Below, piece after piece: positions 38,739 through 54,000 of a stretch of DNA of 64,000 bases. Under the pieces are notes generated by a model. That model was not told the origin of the DNA and searched no databases. It saw nothing but the letters and a program-made list of their open reading frames with translations. Numbering within the stretch: position 1 is the stretch's first letter; every line of letters starts with the position of its first letter. The DNA is from Hydractinia symbiolongicarpus (taxonomy: Eukaryota > Cnidaria > Hydrozoa > Anthoathecata > Hydractiniidae), in the NCBI RefSeq assembly GCF_029227915.1, contig NC_079877.1, positions 8,124,001 through 8,188,000 on the forward strand, given 5' to 3'. The position numbers were made by a program, and so were the translations under genes.

Positions 38739-41700
38739 GTCACATATTCGTACCAACATGTATTTAGAGAAATTTTTCTGCTATTACTAGGTTGCATCGC
38801 CTTTAACAGTGAACCGATTGACTGTGGGACTTAATTGAACTGATTTTGGACTGTGACCTTATAAATGTGATAAATCAGCCAATTGGTCTCGGAGGAATAA
38901 CATTCTTCTTAATTTGACATGATTACTGGAATTCAGTGATAACATTAGGCTCTGTGGTAGCGCTTTATTTAAAAATTTAGATAAAAAAGTCTTTTTTTTA
39001 CTGTGGGACCCATCTTGTCCGTTATCGCTGAAGAAATAGAGACAGTTTCAAAAACTACATTTCAATGAATTTCTAACGGTATCAGCCCGTTTGAGTTACA
39101 ACCGTTGGGTCACATACCCGTCCCTACATGTATTTAGGGATGTTTTTCTGATATTACTAGGTTGTATCGCTTTTAACAGTAAAACGATTGACTGTGGGAC
39201 TTAATTGAACTAACTTTGGACTGTGACCTGCTAAATGTGATAAATGAGGCAATTGGTCTCGGAGGAATAACGTTCTTCTTAATTTGACATGATTACTGGA
39301 ATTCAGTGATAACATTAGGCTCTGTGGTAGCGCTTTATTTAAAAATTTAGATAAAAAAGTGTTTTTTTTACTGTGGGACCCATCCTGTCCGTTATCGCGC
39401 GCTGAAGAAATAGAGACAGTTTCAAAAACTACATTTCAATGAATTTCTAACGGTATCAGCCCGTTTGAGTTACAACGGTTGGGTCACATACCCGTCCCCA
39501 CATGTATTTAGGGATGTTTTTCTGATATTACTAGGTTGTATCGCTTTTAACAGTAAAACGATTGACTGTGGCAGTAAAATGAACTGATTTTGGACTGTGA
39601 CCTTATAAATGGGATAATTGAGCCAAGTGGACTCCCACAAATAACATTCCTCTTAATTTTAAACATGTTTGCTGGAATTCAACGATTACAATGGGCGCTG
39701 TGGTAGCGCTTCATTAAAAAATTTAGATAAATAAGTCACATTTACTGTGGGACCAATCCTGGCCGTTAGCAGGCGCTGAATAAACAGGAACAGTTTCAAA
39801 AACTACATTTCAATGAATTTCTAACGGTGTCAGTCCGTTTTAGTCACAACGGTTACGTCACATATTCGTCCCCACATGAATTTAGGGATATTTTTCTGAT
39901 ATTACTAGGTTGTATTGCTTGTAACAGTAAAACGATTGACTGTTGGACTTAATTGAACTAACTTAGGACTGTGACCTGATAAATGTAATAAATGAGCCAA
40001 GTGGACTCCCACAAATAACATTCCTCTTAATTTTAAACATGTTTGCTGGAATTCAACGATTACAATGGGCGCTGTGGTAGCACTTCATTAAAAAATTTAG
40101 ATAAATAAGTCACATTTACTGTGGGACCAATCCTGGCCGTTAACACGCGCTGAATAAGTAGGAACAGATTCAAAAACTACATTTCATTGATTTTCTAGCG
40201 GTATCAATTTGTTTGAGTTACAACGGTTGCGTCACATATTCGTCCCCAAATGTATTTAAGGATGTTTTTCTGATATCACTAGGTTGTATCGCTTTTAACA
40301 GTGAAACGATTGACTTTGGCACTTAAATGAACTGATTTTGGACTGTGACCTTATAAATGTGATAAATGAGCCAATTGGACTCCCACAAATAACATTCCTC
40401 TTAATTTGACATGATTGCCGGAATTCAACGATTACAATGGGCGCTGTGGTAGCACTTCATTAAAAAAATTTAGATAAATAAGTCACATTTACTGTGGGAC
40501 CAATCCTGGCCGTTAACACGCGCTGAATAAGTAGGAACAGATTCAAAAACTACATTTCATTGATTTTCTAGCGGTATCAATTTGTTTGAGTTACAACGGT
40601 TGCGTCTCTTATTCGTCCCCAAATGTATTTAGGGATGTTTTTCTGATATCACTAGGTTGTATCGCTTTTAACAGTGAAACGATTGACTTTGGCACTTAAA
40701 TGAACTGATTTTGGACTGTGACCTTATAAATGTGATAAATGAGCCAATTGGACTCCCACAAATAACATTCCTCTTAATTTGACATGATTGCTGGAATTCA
40801 ACGATTACAATGGGCGCTGTGGTAGCGCTTCATTAAAACATTTAGACAAATAAGTCATGTTTACTGTGGGACTAATCCTGGCCGTTAGCACGCGCGGAAT
40901 AAGTAGGAACAGCTTCAAAAACTACATTTCATTGACTTTCTAGCGGTATCAATCCGTTTGAGTTACAACGGTTTCGTCACATATTCGTACCAACATGTAT
41001 TTAGAGAAATTTTTCTGCTATTACTAGGTTGCATCGCCTTTAACAGTGAACCGATTGACTGTGGGACTTAATTGAACTGATTTTGGACTGTGACCTTATA
41101 AATGTGATAAATCAGCCAATTGGTCTCGGAGGAATAACATTCTTCTTAATTTGACATGATTACTGGAATTCAGTGATAACATTAGGCTCTGTGGTAGCGC
41201 TTTATTTAAAAATTTAGATAAAAAAGTCTTTTTTTTACTGTGGGACCCATCTTGTCCGTTATCGCGCGCTGAAGAAATAGAGACAGTTTCAAAAACTACA
41301 TTTCAATGAATTTCTAACGGTATCAGCCCGTTTGAGTTACAACCGTTGGGTCACATACCCGTCCCCACATGTATTTAGGGATGTTTTTCTGATATTACTA
41401 GGTTGTATCGCTTTTAACAGTAAAACGATTGACTGTGGCAGTAAAATGAACTGATTTTGGACTGTGACCTTATAAATGGGATAATTGAGCCAAGTGGACT
41501 CCCACAAATAACATTCCTCTTAATTTTAAACATGTTTGCTGGAATTCAACGATTACAATGGGCGCTGTGGTAGCGCTTCATTAAAAAATTTAGATAAATA
41601 AGTCACATTTACTGTGGGACCAATCCTGGCCGTTAACACGCGCTGAATAAGTAGGAACAGATTCAAAAACTACATTTCATTGATTTTCTAGCGGTATCAA

Positions 41701-42480
41701 TTAGTTTGAGTTACAACGGTTGCGTCACATATTCGTACCAACATGTATTTAGCGATATTTTATCGCTATTACTAGGTTGCATCGCTTTTAACAGTGAAAC
41801 GATTGACTGTGGGACTTAATTGAACTCATTTTAGACTGTGACCTTATAAATGTGATAAATGAGCCAATTGGTCTCCAAGAAATAACATTCTTGTTAATTT
41901 GACATGATTGCTGGAATTCAGCGATAATATTAGGCTCTCTGGTAGCGCTTTATTTAAAAATTTAGATAAAAAAGTCTTTTTTTTACTGTGGGACCAATCC
42001 TGGCCGTTAGCAGGCGCTGAATAAACAGGAACAGTTTCAAAAACTACATTTCAATGAATTTCTAACGGTGTCAGTCCGTTTTAGTCACAGCGGTTACGTC
42101 ACATATTCGTCCCCACATGAATTTAGGGATATTTTTTTGATATTACTAGGTTGTATTGCTTGTAACAGTAAAACGATTGACTGTGGGACTTAATTGAACT
42201 AACTTTGGACTGTGACCTGCTAAATGTGATAAATGAGGCAATTGGTCTCCAAGGAAAAACATTCTTCTTAATTTGACATGATTGCTGGAATTCAGCGATA
42301 ACATTAGGCTCTGTGGTAGCACTTTATTAAAAAATTTAAATAAAAAAGTATTTTTTACTGTGGGACCCATCCTGTCCGTTATCGCACGCTGAAGAAATAG
42401 ACGCAGTTTCAAAAACTACATTTCAATGAATTTCTAACGCTATCAGTCCATTTGAGTTACAACGGTTGCGTCACATATTC
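38739..42480 (+). repeat. Mosaic of locally doubled monomers
   Basis: Landmarks: 38739, 39109, 39483, 39857, 40231, 40604, 40976, 41350, 41724, 42098 and 42470. Adjacent near-identical pairs are visible: units around 38880 and 39255 (GGTCTCGGAGGAATAAC), and 40231 with 40604. The unit group 38739-39109 recurs at 40976-41350 and at 46948-47322. The copy at about 39013 lacks GCGC in the TTATCGCGCGCTGAAG region. About 40230-41400 matches 46200-47370 at a 16-monomer offset (about 5972 bp), including the rare TGCGTCTC landmark variant (40604, 46576). Confidence 0.8.
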
Positions 42481-45400
42481 GTCCCCACATGTATTTAGGG
42501 ATATTTATCTGATATTACTAGGTTGTATCGCTTTCAACAGTGAAACGATTGGCTGTGGGACCTAAATGAACTGATTTTGGGCTGTGACCTTATGAATGTG
42601 ATAAGTGAGCCAACTGGACCCCTAGAAATAACATTATTCTTAATTTGACATGATTGCCGGAACTCGGTGATTACACTGGGTGCTGTGGTAGCGCTTCATT
42701 TAAAAATTTAAATAAAAAAGTCATTTTTTACCGCGGGATTAATCCTAGCCGTTATCGCGCGCTGAAGAAATAGACACAGTTTCGAAAACAACATTTTAAT
42801 GAGTTTCTAACGGTATCAGTCCGTTTGAGTGACAGCGGTTGCGTCACATATTCGTCCCCAAATGTATTTAGGGATATTGTTCTGATATTACTAGGTTGTA
42901 TTGCTTGTAACAGTGAAAGGATTGACTGTGGGACTTAATTGAACTAACTTTGGACTGTGACCTTATAAATGTGATAAATGAGCCAATTGGACTCCCACAA
43001 ATAACATTCCTCTTAATTTGACATGATTGCTGGAATTCAACGATTACAATGGGCGCTGTGGTAGCGCTTCATTAAAACATTTAGACAAATAAGTCATGTT
43101 TACTGTGGGACTAATCCTGGCCGTTAGCACGCGCGGAATAAGTAGGAACAGTTTCAAAAACTACATTTCATTGACTTTCTAGCGGTATCAATCCGTTTGA
43201 GTTACAACGGTTGCGTCACATATTCGTACCAACATGTATTTAGGGATGTTTTTCTGCTATTACTAGGTTGCATCGCCTTTAACAGTGAACCGATTGACTG
43301 TGGGACTTAATTGAACTGATTTTGGACTGTGACCTTATAAATGTGATAAATGAGCCAAATGGTCTCGGAGGAATAACATTCTTCTTAATTTGACATGATT
43401 ACTGGAATTCAGTGATAACATTAGGCTCTGTGGTAGCACTTTATTTAAAAATTTAGATAAAATAGTCTTTTTTTCACTGTGGGATCCATCCTGTCCGTTA
43501 TCGCGCGCTGAAGAAATAGAGAGAGTTTCAAAAACTACATTTCAGTGAATTTCTAACGGGATCAGCCCGTTTGAGTTACAACGGTTGGGTCACATACCCG
43601 TCCCCACATGTATTTAGGGATGTTTTTCTGATATTACTAGGTTGTATCGCTTTTAACAGTGAAACGATTGACTGTGGCAGTTAAATGAACTGATTTTGGA
43701 CTGTGACCTTATAAATGGGATAAATGAGCCAAGTGGACTCCCACAAATAACATTCCTCTTAATTTTAAACATGTTTGCTGGAATTCAACGATTACAATGG
43801 GCGCTGTGGTAGCACTTCATTAAAAAATTTAGATAAATAAGTCACATTTACTGTGGGACCAATCCTGGCCGTTAACACGCGCTGAATAAGTAGGAACAGA
43901 TTCAAAAACTACATTTCATTGATTTTCTAGCGGTATCAATTTGTTTGAGTTACAACGGTTGCGTCACATATTCGTCCCCAAATGTATTTAAGGATGTTTT
44001 TCTGATATCACTAGGTTGTATCGCTTTTAACAGTGAAACGATTGGCTTTGGCACTTAAATGAACTGATTTTGGACTGTGACCTTATAAATGTGATAAATG
44101 AGCCAATTGGACTCCCACAAATAACATTCCTCTTAATTTGACATGATTGCTGGAATTCAACGATTACAATGGGCGCTGTGGTAGCACTTCATTAAAAAAA
44201 TTTAGATAAATAAGTCACATTTACTGTGGGACCAATCCTGGCCGTTAACACGCGCTGAATAAGTAGGAACAGATTCAAAAACTACATTTCATTGATTTTC
44301 TAGCGGTATCAATTTGTTTGAGTTACAACGGTTGCGTCTCATATTCGTCCCCAAATGTATTTAGGGATGTTTTTCTGCTATTACTAGGTTGCATCGCCTT
44401 TAACAGTGAACCGATTGACTGTGGGACTTAATTGAACTGATTTTGGACTGTGACCTTATAAATGTGAGAAATGAGCCAAATGGTCTCGGAGGAATAACAT
44501 TCTTCTTAATTTGACATGATTACTGGAATTCAGTGATAATATTAGGCTCTCTGGTAGGGCTTTATTTAAAAATTTAGATAAAATAGTCTTTTTTTTACTG
44601 TGGGACCAATCCTGGCCGTTATCGCGCGCTGAAGAAATAGAGAGAGTTTCAAAAACTACATTTCAATGAATTTCTAACGGGATCAGCCCGTTTGAGTTAC
44701 AACGGTTGGGTCACATACCCGTCCCCACATGTATTTAGGGATATTTATCTGATATTACTAGGTTGTATCGCTTTCAACAGTGAAACGAATGGCTGTGGGA
44801 CTTAAATGAACTGATTTTGGGCTGTGACCTTATGAATGTGATAAGTGAGCCAACTGGACCCCTAGAAATAACATTATTCTTAATTTGACATGATTGCCGG
44901 AACTCGGTGATTACACTGGGTGCTGTGGTAGCGCTTCATTTAAAAATTTAAATAAAAAAGTCATTTTTTACCGCGGGACCAATCCTAGCCGTTATCGCGC
45001 GCTGAAGAAATAGACACAGTTTCGAAAACAACATTTTAATGAGTTTCTAACGGTATCAGTCCGTTTGAGTGACAACGGTTGCGTCACATATTCGTCCCCA
45101 AATGTATTTAGGGATATTGTTCTGATATTACTAGGTTGTATTGCTTGTAACAGTGAAAGGATTGACTGTGGGACTTAATTGAACTAACTTTGGACTGTGA
45201 CCTTATAAATGTGATAAATGAGCCAATTGGACTCCCACAAATAACATTCCTCTTAATTTGACATGATTGCTGGAATTCAACGATTACAATGGGCGCTGTG
45301 GTAGCGCTTCATTAAAACATTTAGACAAATAAGTCATGTTTACTGTGGGACTAATCCTGGCCGTTAGCACGCGCGGAATAAGTAGGAACAGTTTCAAAAA

Positions 45401-46960
45401 CTACATTTCATTGACTTTCTAGCGGTATCAATCCGTTTGAGTTACAACGGTTGCGTCACATATTCGTACCAACATGTATTTAGCGAAATTTTTCTGCTAT
45501 TACTAGGTTGCATCGCCTTTAACAGTGAACCGATTGACTGTGGGACTTAATTGAACTGATTTTGGACTGTGACCTTATAAATGTGATAAATGAGCCAAAT
45601 GGTCTTGGAGGAATAACATTCTTCTTAATTTGACATGATTACTGGAATTCAGTGATAACATTAGGCTCTGTGGTAGCGCTTTATTTAAAAATTTAGATAA
45701 AATAGTCTTTTTTTTACTGTGGGACCCATCCTGTCCGTTATCGCGCGCTGAAGAAATAGAGAGAGTTTCAAAAACTACATTTCAATGAATTTCTAACGGG
45801 ATCAGCCCGTTTGAGTTACAACGGTTGGGTCACATACCCGTCCCCACATGTATTTAGGGATGTTTTTCTGATATTACTAGGTTGTATCGCTTTTAACAGT
45901 GAAACGATTGACTGTGGCAGTTAAATGAACTGATTTTGGACTGTGACCTTATAAATGGGATAAATGAGCCAAGTGGACTCCCACAAATAACATTCCTCTT
46001 AATTTTAAGCATGTTTGCTGGAATTCAACGATTACAATGGGCGCTGTGGTAGCACTTCATTAAAAAAATTAGATAAATAAGTCACATTTACTGTGGGACC
46101 AATCCTGGCCGTTAACACGCGCTGAATAAGTAGGAACAGATTCAAAAACTACATTTCATTGATTTTCTAGCGGTATCAATTTGTTTGAGTTACAACGGTT
46201 GCGTCACATATTCGTCCCCAAATGTATTTAAGGATGTTTTTCTGATATCACTAGGTTGTATCGCTTTTAACAGTGAAACGATTGACTTTGGCACTTAAAT
46301 GAACTGATTTTGGACTGTGACCTTATAAATGTGATAAATGAGCCAATTGGACTCCCACAAATAACATTCCTCTTAATTTGACATGATTGCTGGAATTCAA
46401 CGATTACAATGGGCGCTGTGGTAGCACTTCATTAAAAAAATTTAGATAAATAAGTCACATTTACTGTGGGACCAATCCTGGCCGTTAACACGCGCTGAAT
46501 AAGTAGGAACAGATTCAAAAACTACATTTCATTGATTTTCTAGCGGTATCAATTTGTTCGAGTTACAACGGTTGCGTCTCATATTCGTCCCCAAATGTAT
46601 TTAGGGATGTTTTTCTGATATCACTAGGTTGTATCGCTTTTAACAGTGAAACGATTGACTTTGGCACTTAAATGAACTGATTTTGGACTGTGACCTTATA
46701 AATGTGATAAATGAGCCAATTGGACTCCCACAAATAACATTCCTCTTAATTTGACATGATTGCTGGAATTCAACGATTACAATGGGCGCTGTGGTAGCGC
46801 TTCATTAAAACATTTAGACAAATAAGTCATGTTTACTGTGGGACTAATCCTGGCCGTTAGCACGCGCGGAATAAGTAGGAACAGCTTCAAAAACTACATT
46901 TCATTGACTTTCTAGCGGTATCAATCCGTTTGAGTTACAACGGTTGCGTCACATATTCGT
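42480..46960 (+). repeat. 2240-bp higher-order unit (6 monomers), two copies
   Basis: Landmarks 42470, 42843, 43215, 43589, 43963 and 44336 recur at 44710, 45083, 45455, 45829, 46203 and 46576, each 2240 bp later. Shared variants include CCGCGGGA with TTTCGAAAACAACATTTTAAT (42731, 44971), ATATTGTTCTG, AACGGGATCAGCCCG and TTTAAGGATGTTT. The close match runs from about 42480 to 44370 against 44720 to 46610. Each copy's sixth monomer then continues differently: CTGCTATTACTAGG in the first, CTGATATCACTAGG in the second. Confidence 0.88.
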
Positions 46961-48000
46961 ACCAACATGTATTTAGAGAAATTTTTCTGCTATTACTAGG
47001 TTGCATCGCCTTTAACAGTGAACCGATTGACTGTGGGACTTAATTGAACTGATTTTGGACTGTGACCTTATAAATGTGATAAATCAGCCAATTGGTCTCG
47101 GAGGAATAACATTCTTCTTAATTTGACATGATTACTGGAATTCAGTGATAACATTAGGCTCTGTGGTAGCGCTTTATTTAAAAATTTAGATAAAAAAGTC
47201 TTTTTTTTACTGTGGGACCCATCTTGTCCGTTATCGCGCGCTGAAGAAATAGAGACAGTTTCAAAAACTACATTTCAATGAATTTCTAACGGTATCAGCC
47301 CGTTTGAGTTACAACCGTTGGGTCACATACCCGTCCCCACATGTATTTAGGGATGTTTTTCTGATATTACTAGGTTGTATCGCTTTTAACAGTAAAACGA
47401 TTGACTGTGGGACTTAATTGAACTAACTTTGGACTGTGACCTGCTAAATGTGATAAATGAGGCAATTGGTCTCGGAGGAATAACGTTCTTCTTAATTTGA
47501 CATGATTACTGGAATTCAGTGATAACATTAGGCTCTGTTGTAGCGCTTTATTTAAAAATTTAGATAAAAAAGTGTTTTTTTTACTGTGGGACCCATCCTG
47601 TCCGTTATCGCGCGCTGAAGAAATAGAGACAGTTTCAAAAACTACATTTCAATGAATTTCTAACGGTATCAGCCCGTTTGAGTTACGACGGTTGGGTCAC
47701 ATACCCGTCCCCACATGTAATTAGGGATGTTTTTCTGATATTACTAGGTTGTATCGCTTTTAACAGTAAAACGATTGACTGTGGCAGTAAAATGAACTGA
47801 TTTTGGTCTGTGACCTTATAAATGGGATAATTGAGCCAAGTGGACTCCCACAAATAACATTCCTCTTAATTTTAAACATGTTTGCTGGAATTCAACGATT
47901 ACAATGGGCGCTGTGGTAGCGCTTCATTAAAAAATTTAGATAAATAAGTCACATTTACTGTGGGACCAATCCTGGCCGTTAACACGCGCTGAATAAGTAG
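46960..48000 (+). repeat. Monomers shared with 38.8-39.8 kb and 41.1-41.7 kb
   Basis: Landmarks 46948, 47322 and 47696. The section from about 47100 to 47900 follows 38890-39690 at 8213 bp (22 monomers), including GGAGGAATAACGTTC at 39262 and 47475. The last unit carries CAGTAAAATGAACTG and TTTTAAACATGTTTGC, also found near 39571 and 41440. It joins the 4106-bp unit at about 48000. Confidence 0.75.
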
Positions 48001-51000
48001 GAACAGATTCAAAAACTACATTTCATTGATTTTCTAGCGGTATCAATTCGTTTGAGTTACAACGGTTGCGTCACATATTCGTACCAACATGTATTTAGCG
48101 ATATTTTATCGCTATTACTAGGTTGCATCGCTTTTAACAGTGAAACGATTGACTGTGGGACTTAATTGAACTGATTTTAGACTGTGACCTTATAAATGTG
48201 ATAAATGAGCCAATTGGTCTCCAAGAAATAACATTCTTGTTAATTTGACATGATTGCTGGAATTCAGCGATAATATTAGGCTCTCTGGTAGCGCTTTATT
48301 TAAAAATTTAGATAAAAAAGTCTTTTTTTTTACTGTGGGACCAATCCTGGCCGTTAGCAGGCGCTGAATAACCAGGAACAGTTTCAAAAACTACATTTCA
48401 ATGAATTTCTAACGGTGTCAGCCCGTTTTAGTCACAGCGGTTACGTCACATATTCGTCCCCACATGAATTTAGGGATATTTTTTTTATATTACTAGGTTG
48501 TATTGCTTGTAACAGTAAAACGATTGACTGTGGGACTTAATTGAACTAACTTTGGACTGTGACCTGCTAAATGTGATAAATGAGGCAATTGGTCTCCAAG
48601 GAAAAACATTCTTCTTAATTTGACATGATTGCTGGAATTCAGCGATAACATTAGGCTCTGTGGTAGCACTTTATTAAAAAATTTAGATAAAAAAGTATTT
48701 TTTACTGTGGGACCCATCCTGTCCGTTATCGCACGCTGAAGAAATAGACGCAGTTTCAAAAACTACATTTCAATGAATTTCTAACGCCATCAGTCCATTT
48801 GAGTTACAACGGTTGCGTCACATATTCGTCCCCACATGTATTTAGGGATATTTATCTGATATTACTAGGTTGTATCGCTTTCAACAGTGAAACGATTGGC
48901 TGTGGGACTTAAATGAACTGATTTTGGGCTGTGACCTTATGAATGTGATAAGTGAGCCAAGTGGACCCCTAGAAATAACATTATTCTTAATTTGACATGA
49001 TTGCCGGAACTCGGTGATTACACTGGGTGCTGTGGTAGCGCTTCATTTAAAAATTTAAATAAAAAAGTCATTTTTTACCGCGGGACCAATCCTAGCCGTT
49101 ATCGCGCGCTGAAGAAATAGACACAGTTTCGAAAACAACATTTTAATGAGTTTCTAACGGTATCAGTCCGTTTGAGTGACAACGGTTGCGTCACATATTC
49201 GTCCCCAAATGTATTTAGGGATATTGTTCTGATATTACTAGGTTGTATTGCTTGTAACAGTGAAAGGATTGACTGTGGGACTTAATTGAACTAACTTTGG
49301 ACTGTGACCTGATAAATGTGATAAATGAGGCAATTGGTCTCGGAGGAATAACATTCTTCTTAATTTGACATGATTACTGGAATTCAGTGATAACATTAGG
49401 CTCTGTGGTAGCGCTTTATTTAAAAATTTAGATAAAAAAGTCTTTTTTTTACTGTGGGACCCATCCTGTCCGTTATCGCGCGCTGAAGAAATAAAGACAG
49501 TTTCAAAAACTACATTTCAATGAATTTCTAACGGTATCAGCCCGTTTGAGTTACAACGGTTGCGTCACATATTCGTACCAACATGTATTTAGCGATATTT
49601 TATCGCTATTACTAGGTTGCATCGCTTTTAACAGTGAAACGATTGACTGTGGGACTTAATTGAACTGGTTTTAGACTGTGACCTTATAAATGTGATAAAT
49701 GAGCCAATTGGTCTCCAAGAAATAACATTCTTGTTAATTTGACATGATTGCTGGAATTCAGCGATAATATTAGGCTCTCTGGTAGCGCTTTATTTAAAAA
49801 TTTAGATAAAAAAGTCTTTTTTTTACTGTGGGACCAATCCTGGCCGTTAGCAGGCGCTGAATAAACAGGAACAGTTTCAAAAACTACATTTCAATGAATT
49901 TCTAACGGTGTCAGTCCGTTTTAGTCACAACGGTTACGTCACATATTCGTCCCCACATGAATTTAGGGATATTTTTCTGATATTACTAGGTTGTATTGCT
50001 TGTAACAGTAAAACGATTGACTGTGGGACTTAATTGAACTAACTTTGGACTGTGACCTGCTAAATGTGATAAATGAGGCAATTGGTCTCCAAGAAATAAC
50101 ATTCTTCCTAATTTTACATGATTACTGGAACTCAGCGATTTCACTGGGCGGTGTGGTAGCGCTTTATTAAAAAATTTAGATAAAAAAGTATTTTTTACTG
50201 TGGGACCCATCCTGTCCGTTATCGCACGCTGAAGAAATAGACACAGTTTCAAAAACTACATTTCAATGAATTTCTAACGCTATCAGTCCATTTGAGTTAC
50301 AACGGTTGCGTCACATATTCGTCCCCACATGTATTTAGGGATATTTATCTGATATTACTAGGTTGTATCGCTTTCAACAGTGAAACGATTGGCTGTGGGA
50401 CTTAAATGAACTGATTTTGGGCTGTGACCTTATGAATGTGATAAGTGAGCCAACTGGACCCCTAGAAATAACATTATTCTTAATTTGACATGATTGCCGG
50501 AACTCGGTGATTACACTGGGTGCTGTGGTAGCGCTTCATTTAAAAATTTAAATAAAAAAGTCATTTTTTACCGCGGGACCAATCCTAGCCGTTATCGCGC
50601 GCTGAAGAAATAGACACAGTTTCGAAAACAACATTTTAATGAGTTTCTAACGGTATCAGTCCGTTTGAGTGACAACGGTTGCGTCACATATTCGTCACCA
50701 AATGTATTTAGGGATATTGTTCTGATATTACTAGGTTGTATTGCTTGTAACAGTGAAAGGATTGACTGTGGGACTTAATTGAACTAACTTTGGACTGTGA
50801 CCTGATAAATGTGATAAATCAGCCAATTGGTCTCCAAGAAATAACATTCTTGTTAATTTGACATGATTGCTGGAATTCAGCGATAATATTAGGCTCTCTG
50901 GTAGCGCTTTATTTAAAAATTTAGATAAAAAAGTCTTTTTTTTACTGTGGGACCAATCCTGGCCGTTAGCAGGCGCTGAATAAACAGGAACAGTTTCAAA

Positions 51001-54000
51001 AACTACATTTCAATGAATTTCTAACGGTGTCAGTCCGTTTTAGTCACAGCGGTTACGTCACATATTCGTCCCCACATGAATTTAGGGATATTTTTTTGAT
51101 ATTACTAGGTTGTATTGCTTGTAACAGTAAAACGATTGACTGTGGGACTTAATTGAACTAACTTTGGACTGTGACCTGCTAAATGTGATAAATAAGCCAA
51201 TTGGTCTTCAAGGAATAACATTCTTCTCAATTTGACATGATTGCCGGAATTCAGCGATTATGTTAGGCTCTGTGGTAGCGCTTTATTTAAAAATTTAGAT
51301 AAAAATGTCTTTTTTTTACTGTGGGACCAATCCTGGCCGTTATCGCGCGCTGAAGAAATAGAGATAGTTTCAAAAACTACATTTCAATAAATTTCTAACG
51401 GTATCAGTCCGTTTGAGTCACAACGGTTGCGTCACATATTCGTCCCCACATGTATTTAGGAATATTTTTCTGATAATACTAGGTTGTATTGCTTGTAACA
51501 GTAAAACGATTGACTGTGGGACTTAATTGAGCTAACTTTGGACTGAGACCTGATAAATGTGATAAATGGGGCAATTGGGCCCCAAGAAATAACATTCTTC
51601 TTAATTTTACATGTTTGCTGGAATTCAGCGATTATGTTAGGCTCTGTGGTAGCGCTTTATTTAAAAATTTAGATAAATAAGTCATTCTTTACTCTGGGAC
51701 GAATCCTAGACGTTATCGCCCGCTGAAGAAATAGCGGCAGTTTTAAAAAATACAATTCATTGACTTTCTAACGGTATCACTCTGTTTGAGTTACAACGGT
51801 TGCGTCACATATTCGTCCCCAAATGTATTTAGGGATGTTTTTCTGATATCACTAGGTTGTATCACTTTTAACAGTGAAACGATTGACTTTGGCACTTAAA
51901 TGAACTGATTTTGGACTGTGATCTTATAAATGTGATAAATGAGCCAAGTGGACTCCCACAAATAACATTCCTCTTAATTTTACATGTTTGCTGGAATTCA
52001 ACGATTACAATGGGCGCTGTGGTAGCGCTTCATTAAAAAATTTAGATAAATAAGTCATATTTACTGTAGGACTAATCCTGGCCGTTAACACGCGCTGAAT
52101 AAGTAGGAACAGATTCAAAAACTACATTTCATTGATTTTCTAGCGGTATCAATTCGTTTGAGTTACAACGGTTGCGTCACATATTCGTACCAACATGTAT
52201 TTAGCGATATTTTATCGCTATTACTAGGTTGCATCGCTTTTAACAGTGAAACGATTGACTGTGGGACTTAATTGAACTGATTTTAGACTGTGACCTTATA
52301 AATGTGATAAATGAGCCAATTGGTCTCCAAGAAATAACATTCTTGTTAATTTGACATGATTGCTGGAATTCAGCGATAATATTAGGCTCTCTGGTAGCGC
52401 TTTATTTAAAAATTTAGATAAAAAAGTCTTTTTTTTTACTGTGGGACCAATCCTGGCCGTTAGCAGGCGCTGAATAACCAGGAACAGTTTCAAAAACTAC
52501 ATTTCAATGAATTTCTAACGGTGTCAGTCCGTTTTAGTCACAGCGGTTACGTCACATATTCGTCCCCACATGAATTTAGGGATATTTTTTTTATATTACT
52601 AGGTTGTATTGCTTGTAACAGTAAAACGATTGACTGTGGGACTTAATTGAACTAACTTTGGACTGTGACCTGCTAAATGTGATAAATGAGGCAATTGGTC
52701 TCCAAGGAAAAACATTCTTCTTAATTTGACATGATTGCTGGAATTCAGCGATAACATTAGGCTCTGTGGTAGCACTTTATTAAAAAATTTAGATAAAAAA
52801 GTATTTTTTACTGTGGGACCCATCCTGTCCGTTATCGCACGCTGAAGAAATAGACGCAGTTTCAAAAACTACATTTCAATGAATTTCTAACGCCATCAGT
52901 CCATTTGAGTTACAACGGTTGCGTCACATATTCGTCCCCACATGTATTTAGGGATATTTATCTGATATTACTAGGTTGTATCGCTTTCAACAGTGAAACG
53001 ATTGGCTGTGGGACTTAAATGAACTGATTTTGGGCTGTGACCTTATGAATGTGATAAGTGAGCCAAGTGGACCCCTAGAAATAACATTATTCTTAATTTG
53101 ACATGATTGCCGGAACTCGGTGATTACACTGGGTGCTGTGGTAGCGCTTCATTTAAAAATTTAAATAAAAAAGTCATTTTTTACCGCGGGACCAATCCTA
53201 GCCGTTATCGCGCGCTGAAGAAATAGACACAGTTTCGAAAACAACATTTTAATGAGTTTCTAACGGTATCAGTCCGTTTGAGTGACAACGGTTGCGTCAC
53301 ATATTCGTCCCCAAATGTATTTAGGGATATTGTTCTGATATTACTAGGTTGTATTGCTTGTAACAGTGAAAGGATTGACTGTGGGACTTAATTGAACTAA
53401 CTTTGGACTGTGACCTGATAAATGTGATAAATGAGGCAATTGGTCTCGGAGGAATAACATTCTTCTTAATTTGACATGATTACTGGAATTCAGTGATAAC
53501 ATTAGGCTCTGTGGTAGCGCTTTATTTAAAAATTTAGATAAAAAAGTCTTTTTTTTACTGTGGGACCCATCCTGTCCGTTATCGCGCGCTGAAGAAATAA
53601 AGACAGTTTCAAAAACTACATTTCAATGAATTTCTAACGGTATCAGCCCGTTTGAGTTACAACGGTTGCGTCACATATTCGTACCAACATGTATTTAGCG
53701 ATATTTTATCGCTATTACTAGGTTGCATCGCTTTTAACAGTGAAACGATTGACTGTGGGACTTAATTGAACTGGTTTTAGACTGTGACCTTATAAATGTG
53801 ATAAATGAGCCAATTGGTCTCCAAGAAATAACATTCTTGTTAATTTGACATGATTGCTGGAATTCAGCGATAATATTAGGCTCTCTGGTAGCGCTTTATT
53901 TAAAAATTTAGATAAAAAAGTCTTTTTTTTACTGTGGGACCAATCCTGGCCGTTAGCAGGCGCTGAATAAACAGGAACAGTTTCAAAAACTACATTTCAA

